A stretch of 64,000 bases of DNA, taken from assembly GCF_023700755.1 (NCBI RefSeq), contig NZ_JAMKOJ010000004.1:248001-312000 (forward strand). The letters run 5' to 3'. Below, one piece after another: positions 57,326 to 64,000 of the stretch (position 1 is the first letter of the stretch; each line of letters begins with the position of its first letter). A program made the position numbers and the translations under genes. The notes below the pieces were generated by a model. That model searched no databases and had not been told where the DNA came from. It saw only the letters and a program-made list of their open reading frames with translations. Source of the stretch: Allorhizobium sonneratiae (lineage in GTDB: Bacteria > Pseudomonadota > Alphaproteobacteria > Rhizobiales > Rhizobiaceae).

Positions 57326-57880
57326 TCAGGCGGCGGCGGCCGTGCGAACCGGTACGACCGGGAAGTCGATTTCAGTCTTCAGCGCTTCATTGACGTAGTT
57401 GGTGAAGGTGTTGAGCGCGACATGGGCAATGATCTCGACGATCTCGGCATCGGAATATTCGGTATCCTTGAGCGCTGCGATATCGGCATCGCTTGCCTGT
57501 CCGCGTCCACGGGCGAGCTTGACGGCGAAGCGCACGGCTGCATCCGCCTTGACATCGTTGGAGGCGCCGTTGCGGTTGGCGGTGATTTCCGCGTCATCGA
57601 ACTTGGCGAGGTTGCGGGCGATGTAGGTGTGAGCGGACAGGCAGTAGCCGCAATCATTCACCTGGGCGATCGCCAGCGCAATCCGCTCGCGGGTCTTGGC
57701 GGATAGCGCACCTTTACCGAGGGCACCAGAAAAGCCGAGATAGGCTTCCAGTGCTGCCGGGCTGTTGGCGACGATACGAAAAAGGTTCGGCACTGTGCCG
57801 AGCTGCTTTTGAACTGCCGCAAGCAGCGGCTGGGACTTTTCGGGGGTCTGTTCGGTGGCGGGGGTTGGAATTCTTGACAT
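57326..57880 (-). CDS. Carboxymuconolactone decarboxylase / AhpD-family protein
   Basis: A 184-residue AhpD-like protein: VPNLFRIVANSPAALEAYLGFSGALGKGALSAKTRERIALAIAQVNDCGYCLSAHTYIAR, with CxxC plus His (DCGYCLSAH, about 81-89), the redox motif of peroxidase/decarboxylase-like members. AGGAGAAAAGCAC precedes the ATG at 57880; the longer frame from 58135 is the shadow of the LysR promoter. First gene of the operon, divergent from the LysR at 57995. Confidence 0.9.
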   Translation of the reverse strand: MSRIPTPATEQTPEKSQPLLAAVQKQLGTVPNLFRIVANSPAALEAYLGFSGALGKGALSAKTRERIALAIAQVNDCGYCLSAHTYIARNLAKFDDAEITANRNGASNDVKADAAVRFAVKLARGRGQASDADIAALKDTEYSDAEIVEIIAHVALNTFTNYVNEALKTEIDFPVVPVRTAAAA

Positions 57881-57994
57881 GTGCTTTTCTCCTGAGCGGG
57901 TTGTCTTGCGGCTGCAGGATTGAAGTACCCCCTTCCGGATCCGGAAGGCAGATGCTAAGTCCGGAAGCCTAACTTCCGCTAAACGAGAGGGACG

Positions 57995-58939
57995 ATGGAC
58001 AGGTTCGAGGCAATGCGCACGCTGGTCGCTGCGGTCGATGGAGGGAGCCTGTCTGCGGCATCCCGATCTCTCAACGTTCCCCTTCCCACCGTCAGCCGGC
58101 GCGTGTCCGACCTCGAGACCTTTCTCGGTTCGCAACTCGTCGTTCGCACAAGCCGCAAGCTCCTTCTAACCGAGGCTGGTACGGCCTATGTCGCTTCGGC
58201 GCGACGGGTACTCGAGGAACTCTCGGAGGCAGAGCGCGCCGCCTCGGGCGAGTATCGCGCGCCGCGAGGCGAGTTGCTGGTGACCGCTCCCATCGCATTC
58301 GGCGCTCTCAATGTCGCGCCGATCGTCCACGATTTTCTCGGCGCCTATCCCGACGTGACGGTGCGGCTCGTCCTGTCCGACAGCAACATCGATCTCATCG
58401 AAACGCACGTTGATGTCGCAGTCAGGATCGGCCGCCTGCCTGACAGTTCGCTGGTCGCGCGCAGGGTCGGCGAAATCCGATGGGTGATCTGCGCGAGCCC
58501 GGATTATTTGGAACGGCGGGGCAAGCCGGAGACGCCCGACGACCTGGCCCAACACGATTGCATCGCGTTCGAGGGACTCCAGCGCTACCGTGAATGGCCT
58601 TTCGGCGAAGGAAATGCCCAGCAGCAGGTGACAATTAATCCACGCTTCTCGGTCAACACTGCGGAAGGCGTCGTAGCTGGCGCGGTCGCGGGTGTGGGCA
58701 TCGCCCGTGTGCTTTCCTACCAGGCGGCAGCAAGCATCAGGGCGGGCTTGCTATGGCCGGTATTGACGGATAGGGCGCCTCCAGCGATGCCCGTGCATCT
58801 GGTCCATGCCCCGCACCAGCAGCAGCCGTTGAAATTGCGCGCCTTCCTTGATTTTGTCGCGCCACGGCTGCAGCAGCGCCTCCAAGTTATATCGCATGAC
58901 ATTGCCGGCGCCAGGCAAGGCACTTCAACAGCCCCCTAA
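57995..58939 (+). CDS. LysR-family transcriptional regulator
   Basis: A 314-residue regulator: HTH LVAAVDGGSLSAASRSLNVPLPTVSRRVSDLETFLGSQLVVRTSRKL (about 11-57) and an effector domain with DLIETHVDVAVRIGRLPDSSLV and EGVVAGAVAGVGIARVLSYQ. It is divergent from the six-gene detoxification-type operon at 57880, its likely target. Confidence 0.92.
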   Translation: MDRFEAMRTLVAAVDGGSLSAASRSLNVPLPTVSRRVSDLETFLGSQLVVRTSRKLLLTEAGTAYVASARRVLEELSEAERAASGEYRAPRGELLVTAPIAFGALNVAPIVHDFLGAYPDVTVRLVLSDSNIDLIETHVDVAVRIGRLPDSSLVARRVGEIRWVICASPDYLERRGKPETPDDLAQHDCIAFEGLQRYREWPFGEGNAQQQVTINPRFSVNTAEGVVAGAVAGVGIARVLSYQAAASIRAGLLWPVLTDRAPPAMPVHLVHAPHQQQPLKLRAFLDFVAPRLQQRLQVISHDIAGARQGTSTAP

Positions 58940-59077
58940 CCCACCCTCACGCGACGCGATCACAGCGGGGAAGGCACGCCAGCCCGAAGATGGTGCCCCG
59001 GCGAACGGGCCCTCATCCTTTGGAATATGTGGACTCGCGTCGGCGGAAGGGGTGATTCAGGAGAAATGGCGCCTCTA

Positions 59078-59102
59078 TTGACAATGCGTGAGTGAACAGT
59101 CA
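59078..59102 (+). promoter_or_regulatory. Promoter and operator upstream of the TetR gene
   Basis: TTGACA (59078-59083) is a good -35. TGAGTGAACAGTCA (59089-59102), a palindrome-like site (TGAnTGnnCAnTCA), follows in the spacer. A related site lies upstream of the next gene at 59712. Confidence 0.5.
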
Positions 59103-59126
59103 TCTTTTGACCGAGGATGATGGCAA

Positions 59127-59693
59127 ATGGCGCGACCCAGAAGCGAAGAGAAACGTGATGCGATCCTGACGGCGGCGATGGAACTGATTGCCGAACACGG
59201 TCTTGGTGCCGCAACGGCCGAAATCGCCAAGGTAGCTCAGGTGCCGCATGGATCGGTGTTCACATACTTCGGCACGAAATCCGCTCTGCTCAATGAGCTC
59301 TATGTTGAGTTGAAGACGGAGCTGTCTGAGTCCATCCTGGAAGCAATGCCTGGCGATGGTGATGTTCGCGAGCAATTGCATCATCTGTGGGGGCGTTGGA
59401 CGGACTGGGGCGTTTCCAATCCGCCTAAGCGGCGAGCCCTGGCGCAACTCGGGGTCTCGGACCAGATCACCGAAACCAGCCGAAAGGCGGCGGCAGTCGT
59501 CGCAGGCCCAGCCGTTGAAATTGTGGACCGCGCGCGGTCCTCCGGCGCATTGCGCGACGCGCCCCTGGCCTATGTCGGAGCGCTTGTTGAAGCGATGGCA
59601 GGGACAACGATCGATTTCATAATTCAAGACCCCGGCAATGCAGAGCGTGTCCGCGATGCCGGGTTCGAAGCCCTATGGCAGGCAATAAGTTGA
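59127..59693 (+). CDS. TetR-family transcriptional regulator
   Basis: A 188-residue TetR protein: HTH KRDAILTAAMELIAEHGLGAATAEIAKVAQVPHGSVFTYFGTKSALLNELY (about 9-59). The ligand domain is short but complete to WQAIS. It is followed in the same direction by the quinone-oxidoreductase-like gene, and similar TGAGTG-containing sites precede both, so it probably represses both genes. Confidence 0.9.
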   Translation: MARPRSEEKRDAILTAAMELIAEHGLGAATAEIAKVAQVPHGSVFTYFGTKSALLNELYVELKTELSESILEAMPGDGDVREQLHHLWGRWTDWGVSNPPKRRALAQLGVSDQITETSRKAAAVVAGPAVEIVDRARSSGALRDAPLAYVGALVEAMAGTTIDFIIQDPGNAERVRDAGFEALWQAIS

Positions 59694-59711
59694 ATTTTTC
59701 ACCACAAAAAA

Positions 59712-59725
59712 TGAGTGTCTACTCA
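59712..59725. promoter_or_regulatory. Second TetR-type operator
   Basis: TGAGTGTCTACTCA: perfect 5-bp arms TGAGT/ACTCA with a four-base centre, followed by GTCA, sharing TGAGTG and a CAGTCA half with the site at 59089. It lies 22-35 bases upstream of the start at 59747. Confidence 0.55.
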
Positions 59726-59746
59726 GTCAAATAAGGAAAAATTTGC

Positions 59747-60733
59747 ATGAAAGCTGTCCAAGCCACCCAATTCGGCAGCCCGAGTGTTTTGAAAGTGGTC
59801 GACCTCCCCGATCCGACGCCGGGGCCGGGCCAGATTGCGATCGACGTCAGCCATGCGACGGTCGGTCTCATCGACGTCCTTTTCCGCCAGGGGCAGTTCA
59901 AGGATGTGCCCGGCATGGCGCAGCCGCCGTTCGTTCCCGGTCTCGAGGTAGCTGGCACAGTGCGAGCGTTGGGCGATGGCGTGACCGGGTTCGCGATCGG
60001 CGAGAAGGTCGTGTCGATGTCGGCTGGCGCCGGCACCGGGGGGTATGCCTCCGTGTACATCGCGCCCGTGCAGGGCGTTGTGTCAATCGAGAGCTCTCAT
60101 GTCGATCCTGCTCTCGCTGTCGCGATGATCCCCAACGCCGCGATGGCCCACGTCGCGCTCACTCTGGTCGCCAAGCTCGTAGAGGGAGAAAGCGTGCTGG
60201 TGCACGGCGCACTCGGAGGCTTCGCCTCCGGATTCCCCAGCATCGCAAGGCAGCTCGGCGCTTCACGCGTCGTTGGCACGGTCCGTTCAGGCAAGCTGGA
60301 AGCGGCGGCAAACACGAAACTGCCCTACGATCGGATCGTCGATTCCGCAGAACTGCCCGGCGTCCTCGCAGGCAAAAGATTCGATGTCATCATCGATCCC
60401 GTCGGCGGAGCCGTCCGAGACCAAAGCTTTGCATTGATGAAGCCGGGCAGCCGTCTCATCGTCGCAGGCAATGCTGCCGGTGACTGGACCCATGCCGTCA
60501 AGACGAACGACCTCTGGTTGGGCAGCATGGCGGTGACCGGCTTCAATGCAGGAGCTTTTCTGCCGTCGCATCCACAAGCTATCCGGCCAGGTCTTGAGGC
60601 AGCCTTAAAAGCGGTAGCCTCAGGACTGTGCGACATTCCGGTCGATGTACTCCCCTTCAGTGAGGCCGTGACCGCTCACGAACGGATGGAGAGCCGCGAT
60701 CTGAACGGCCGCATCGTGCTGACACCGCAATAG
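59747..60733 (+). CDS. NADPH:quinone reductase-like medium-chain dehydrogenase
   Basis: A 328-residue enzyme: MKAVQATQFGSPSVLKVVDLPDPTPGPGQIAIDVSHATVGLIDVLFRQG, GLEVAGTVRALGDGVTGF, then VLVHGALGGFASGFPSIARQLGASRVVGTVRS. The usual Rossmann motif GAxGGVG reads GALGGFAS here, so the cofactor loop is slightly unusual. No catalytic zinc ligands, as in quinone oxidoreductases. Probably reduces quinones or enones under control of the preceding TetR. Confidence 0.9.
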   Translation: MKAVQATQFGSPSVLKVVDLPDPTPGPGQIAIDVSHATVGLIDVLFRQGQFKDVPGMAQPPFVPGLEVAGTVRALGDGVTGFAIGEKVVSMSAGAGTGGYASVYIAPVQGVVSIESSHVDPALAVAMIPNAAMAHVALTLVAKLVEGESVLVHGALGGFASGFPSIARQLGASRVVGTVRSGKLEAAANTKLPYDRIVDSAELPGVLAGKRFDVIIDPVGGAVRDQSFALMKPGSRLIVAGNAAGDWTHAVKTNDLWLGSMAVTGFNAGAFLPSHPQAIRPGLEAALKAVASGLCDIPVDVLPFSEAVTAHERMESRDLNGRIVLTPQ

Positions 60734-61340
60734 CGATCAAAGGTAACCGGCATGGCTGGTGCGATTTGATTTTGGCACTTGGGGGACGGCCTTGAGGCAA
60801 AGCCGAGGCCGTCCTCACGAGGCTAGCAATCAGTTGGCATCGAAAGCTATCGATGTATTTCCGGTTGTATACGAAACCACGCCCAGTCTAATATTCTCTT
60901 CATCCTGAGAAATTGAATTTTATGTAACAAATGCAGCGTTTGTCTTACGCTTTTTGCATAAAGCGCGGCATGGGAACGTTTTGTATTGCCTAAGCTCCTG
61001 ATACGATACGAACCGTCGACCCTGTCAATTCGGACACTGATGCGACGCGTGAAGAACCCCACCTTTGGAAATTATGAGCCATGGCGTTACCGGGTACTTG
61101 GCGCACTCATTCCTGATCTCGATGATGTCGTTGATTGGTAGAGTCTACCAATGTCGTCATGCCCAATCTCCTGCCCCTGTACCTGCGGCCGGCTCTGCTG
61201 GCCGGAATAGCTATGGTTGAGCGCTCAGGGCCAGAGATGCTCCAAATGCTTCAGAGCCATATGAAGGGCGAGAACAAGGTGCGTTTCAGCAGTGCCATCA
61301 ACGAGATCACGAGGCGGACCTGCCGATCAACCGCGTCATC
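60734..61340. other. Gene-poor stretch, possible decayed gene
   Basis: About 600 bases. A short + frame reads VKNPTFGNYEPWRYRVLGAL and PDLDDVVDW before a stop near 61140; another from 61135 reads LRPALLAGIAMVERSGPEMLQMLQSHMKGEN. Both look protein-like but have no start, ribosome-binding site or recognisable family. No RNA gene is seen. Confidence 0.4.
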
Positions 61341-61435
61341 TCAACTGCAGTTAATCTGAGAATCTTCCCGGGCTGATTCTCACGTTAACTGCCAATCTGG
61401 CTCGAAGCGGCCGCATTCTCACGGTTAACTGCCAA
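61341..61435. repeat. Three copies of an IS-end-like motif
   Basis: ATTCTCACGTTAACTGCCAA at 61376-61395 is repeated with one extra G at 61415-61435, and an inverted related copy (GCAGTTAATCTGAGAAT) lies at 61347-61363, matching the complement in 15 of 17 positions. The direct and inverted copies resemble the multiple terminal repeats of IS21-like elements. Confidence 0.55.
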
Positions 61436-61504
61436 CCAACAACTCGTATCACTTTGGAGCTTAGCGGATGTATATTTAAAAAACACTTTGAAAACGAATT
61501 GTTG

Positions 61505-62533
61505 TCAGAGAATCTTTGGCGCAGAAACCAAGGCCTTCTCAAAAATCGGTCGATCTACATTTGATCCAGAAAGCACGACAACGACGGTCTTGCCTTTCAC
61601 ATCGATCTTTCCAGACAAAACAGCGGCCAGACCTGCGGCGCCGCCAGGTTCCACTACGACCCTATATTCGTGGAAGGCAAATTGCATCGCCTGAAGTACG
61701 TCCTCATCGTCAATCGAAACGGCACCAGCCAGATATTTGGACATAACGCTAAAGGTCAGTTCACCCGTCTTAGGTGCGATGAGAGAATCACAGATCGATG
61801 TGCCGGAACCGCTGTTGGCAACAACCTGACCAGCAAGTAAGCTACGCCGAAGATCATCAAAACCGGTCGGCTCCGTGGTCCAGACCTGCGTCGTAGGTGA
61901 CAATTTTCGAGCCACAAGCGCTGATCCAGCAGCCATTCCTCCGCCAGAACAATTTGTAACGAGGATGTCGAGCGGGGGTTGACCTGTAAGCGTTTCGAGG
62001 ACCTCTAGGGCAAGCGTTCCGGCGCCGGCCACAATTCGCCGATCCTCAAATGGCGGGATGATCGTCAGGTCTCGTTCACGAGCCAACGTCCTTCCTATCA
62101 ACTCACGGTCGTCTCCAGGTCGATTATAAAGAATGACTTCGGCTCCCCAAGCCTTCGTCAAGCGAACTTTCGTTGCAGGAGCGTCATGTGGCATCAAAAC
62201 GACGGCTGGCATTCCCAACTTTCGTGCAGCCCAAGCCACTGCCTGCCCATGATTACCCGAGGAAAATGTCAGCAGACCACCCTTTCCGAGCGCGTTGTCT
62301 TGAGCGAGCAACGAGATCATGTTCAAGGCACCGCGGACCTTAAAGCTGCCGGTCGGCTGCAGACCTTCGGCTTTAACGAGAAGCCTCGCGCCCATCAAAT
62401 CGTTCGCTCGCTCATTCTCAAGCAGCGGGGTAGGCCTAAGGTCCTTGCCGATCCGTTCTCTTGCCTGCTGAACCTCTTCGATATCGGGTTCCAGGAGGTT
62501 CCACGGCCGGCCGAAAGAGACTACTTCGTTCAT
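61505..62533 (-). CDS. Threonine/serine dehydratase-like PLP enzyme
   Basis: A 342-residue fold-type II PLP enzyme. The PLP lysine is in GLQPTGSFKVRGALNM (Lys about 60), the phosphate loop is CSGGGMAAG, and LTFSSGNHGQAVAWAARKLG is typical of threonine dehydratase/serine racemase. It lacks the C-terminal ACT regulatory domain of biosynthetic IlvA, so it is catabolic in type. Start at 62533 with GAGGATAAA. It is divergent from pyruvate carboxylase; the deaminated keto-acid feeds central metabolism. Confidence 0.9.
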   Translation of the reverse strand: MNEVVSFGRPWNLLEPDIEEVQQARERIGKDLRPTPLLENERANDLMGARLLVKAEGLQPTGSFKVRGALNMISLLAQDNALGKGGLLTFSSGNHGQAVAWAARKLGMPAVVLMPHDAPATKVRLTKAWGAEVILYNRPGDDRELIGRTLARERDLTIIPPFEDRRIVAGAGTLALEVLETLTGQPPLDILVTNCSGGGMAAGSALVARKLSPTTQVWTTEPTGFDDLRRSLLAGQVVANSGSGTSICDSLIAPKTGELTFSVMSKYLAGAVSIDDEDVLQAMQFAFHEYRVVVEPGGAAGLAAVLSGKIDVKGKTVVVVLSGSNVDRPIFEKALVSAPKIL

Positions 62534-62886
62534 TTTATCCTCATGCGGCGAGAGACTATTCGTCACCTTTCCACAGAACCATAAAGCAGCAAAAACCATC
62601 TCAAAAGCGATACAAATTAATGTCTTTAAATCGCTTTATAGAATAAAATGCAGGCGCAAATTCAGCGTTAACCGCCTTTTTGTTGCAGTATTATGCCTCG
62701 CCTCAGGATACACGTGCTTATTTCATCACACTTTACGATGCCACTACATGCTTTTAATTCGCTTTTAAGACTGTTCGTTGGTTGGCACCCTCTCATTCAT
62801 GGGACCCACCGGATTTAGCGGCCGAACGGTAATGGTGCCGTTAAACGCATTACTGCCGGTCTTTTGTGTGCGGGGGAGCGCAACAT
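62534..62886. promoter_or_regulatory. AT-rich intergenic region between divergent genes
   Basis: About 350 bases separating the dehydratase and pyruvate carboxylase starts. It is AT-rich in its left half (around 62590-62770), which fits promoters. GCTTTTAATTCGCTTTTAAG near 62750 contains a direct repeat GCTTTTAA, and GGGGGAGC just before 62887 is the ribosome-binding site of pyc. No gene or RNA was recognised. Confidence 0.5.
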
Positions 62887-64000
62887 ATGGCGTGGATTAA
62901 GAAGATACTCGTTGCCAATCGATCCGAGATCGCCATTCGCGTGTTTCGCGCGGCCAATGAGCTTGGCATCAAAACGGTTGCTATCTGGGCAGAGGAAGAC
63001 AAACTCTCGTTGCACCGGTTCAAGGCAGACGAAAGCTATCAGGTCGGACGCGGTCCGCATCTTGTAAAGGATATGGGGCCGATCGAGAGCTATCTGTCGA
63101 TTTCGGAGGTGATCCGGGTCGCAATGCTCTCTGGCGCCGATGCCATTCATCCCGGTTACGGCCTTTTATCGGAAAGCCCGGAATTCGTTGAGGCCTGCGA
63201 AGCGGCGGGCCTGATCTTCATCGGCCCGGGCGCCGATACGATGCGCCGGCTGGGCAACAAGGTGGCGGCACGCAATCTCGCCATTTCGGTTGGAGTGCCG
63301 GTGGTGCCTGCCACCGAACCCCTGCCCGACGATATGGTCGAAGTCGCCAGGATGGCCGATGAGATCGGGTATCCCGTCATGCTCAAGGCATCCTGGGGCG
63401 GCGGTGGACGCGGCATGCGCGCCATTCGCGATCCGAAAGATCTGGCGAAGGAAGTCGTTGAAGCCAAGTGCGAAGCCATGGCGGCCTTCGGAAAAGACGA
63501 AGTCTATCTCGAAAAGCTGGTAGAGCGTGCGCGCCACGTGGAAAGCCAGATCCTGGGCGATACGCATGGCAATGTGGTGCATCTGTTCGAGCGCGATTGC
63601 TCTATCCAGCGCCGTAATCAGAAGGTGGTGGAGCGTGCGCCGGCACCTTATCTTTCGGAAGCTCAGCGGCAGGAACTGGCGGGCTACTCGCTCAAAATTG
63701 CAGCGGCCACCAATTATATGGGCGCTGGCACTGTCGAATATCTGATGGATGCCGATACGGGCAAATTCTACTTCATCGAAGTCAATCCGCGTATTCAGGT
63801 CGAGCATACGGTGACGGAAGTCGTGACCGGTATCGACATCGTGAAGGCGCAGATCCATATTCTTGAAGGCTTTGCGATCGGCACACCGGAATCCGGTGTG
63901 CCTGCACAGGAAAACATCCGGCTCAGCGGTCATGCCCTTCAGTGCCGCATCACGACGGAAGACCCGGAACAGAACTTCATTCCTGACTACGGCCGTATCA
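62887..64000 (+). CDS. pyc: Pyruvate carboxylase, N-terminal biotin-carboxylase part (3' end outside window)
   Basis: A biotin enzyme that carboxylates pyruvate to oxaloacetate; about 371 of 1150 residues lie in the window. Visible are the start KKILVANRSEIAIRVFRAANE, the biotin-carboxylase motif GADAIHPGYGLLSE, the ATP-grasp glycine loop SWGGGGRGMR, EKLVERARHVESQILGD and the metal/catalytic FIEVNPRIQVEHTVTE. GGGGGAGC lies eight bases before the ATG at 62887. It reads off the window edge in an open frame. Core metabolism; probably outside the accessory island. Confidence 0.93.
   Translation, partial: MAWIKKILVANRSEIAIRVFRAANELGIKTVAIWAEEDKLSLHRFKADESYQVGRGPHLVKDMGPIESYLSISEVIRVAMLSGADAIHPGYGLLSESPEFVEACEAAGLIFIGPGADTMRRLGNKVAARNLAISVGVPVVPATEPLPDDMVEVARMADEIGYPVMLKASWGGGGRGMRAIRDPKDLAKEVVEAKCEAMAAFGKDEVYLEKLVERARHVESQILGDTHGNVVHLFERDCSIQRRNQKVVERAPAPYLSEAQRQELAGYSLKIAAATNYMGAGTVEYLMDADTGKFYFIEVNPRIQVEHTVTEVVTGIDIVKAQIHILEGFAIGTPESGVPAQENIRLSGHALQCRITTEDPEQNFIPDYGRI

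Noticed and set aside
1..64000. CRISPR array, rRNA or prophage genes
   Set aside because: No regularly spaced repeats, no rRNA-like conserved blocks and no phage structural genes were seen on either strand.

Overview
The window reads as an Alphaproteobacterium of the order Hyphomicrobiales (Rhizobium/Brucella/Ochrobactrum-like). The support is moderate to high GC, many short overlapping operons, binding-protein transporters, eight LysR-type genes, and a pyruvate carboxylase at the right edge with a Rhizobiaceae/Brucellaceae-type N-terminus. This is judged by eye; no search was run. Most of the window is accessory DNA: small catabolic or detoxification gene sets, each beside its own regulator, mixed with broken genes and insertion-sequence (IS) debris. 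About 17 intact regulator genes sit in 64 kb: seven LysR plus one LysR remnant, four TetR, one MarR plus one MarR remnant, two AraC, one HxlR-like, and two XRE (one of them HipB). No tRNA, rRNA or CRISPR array was seen.

Left part (1-5.4 kb): the 3' part of a hydantoinase operon (hydantoinase, SDR, DUF1445 protein, GlcG/HbpS protein, ABC ATPase, ABC permease). It ends in a scar of a truncated ORF, a perfect hairpin and the tail of a class A beta-lactamase gene. 5.4-24.5 kb: regulator-enzyme modules, namely LysR + EthD-like/tautomerase/metallo-hydrolase/HxlR; a DUF2239/DUF1330-like/hydrolase operon; TetR; quinone oxidoreductase + LysR; SDR; metallo-hydrolase and alpha/beta hydrolase; a GlxA-type regulator; and a four-gene oxidoreductase/esterase operon with a divergent LysR. 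24.7-33.5 kb: a decayed MarR gene, TetR/DUF4267/SnoaL, MarR/isochorismatase-like/MFS exporter, LysR/SDR, and aldo-keto reductase/LysR.

Middle (33.7-50.8 kb): a mobile-element-rich region with a HipBA system; fused IS6 and IS21 fragments; a class II aldolase + TauD/TfdA dioxygenase operon with a divergent LysR, lying between two related IS21-type ends; an IS3/ISL3 remnant patch; a nine-gene same-strand cluster (39.95-48.7 kb); a ParDE system; and a nearly complete IS5-family element. The nine-gene cluster holds a BtpA/SgcQ protein, a PfkB kinase, an XRE-cupin regulator, a ribose-type ABC importer, a phosphotriesterase-like hydrolase, a DUF1355-type amidotransferase-like protein and an M20 amidohydrolase. 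It looks like a complete uptake and degradation pathway for an unidentified compound. Two copies of a palindrome, TCAAGTnnCTTGA, lie upstream of its regulator and of its binding-protein gene. It is the best candidate here for an undescribed system.

Right part (50.8-64 kb): AraC/aldo-keto reductase, TetR/DUF1330-like, a six-gene detoxification-type operon ending in a truncated azoreductase with a divergent LysR, and TetR/quinone oxidoreductase sharing similar palindromes. A gene-poor stretch with IS-end-like repeats follows (60.7-61.5 kb). Beyond it are a threonine dehydratase-like gene and the 5' part of pyruvate carboxylase, which look like core chromosome. The right boundary of the accessory region may therefore lie near 61.4 kb.
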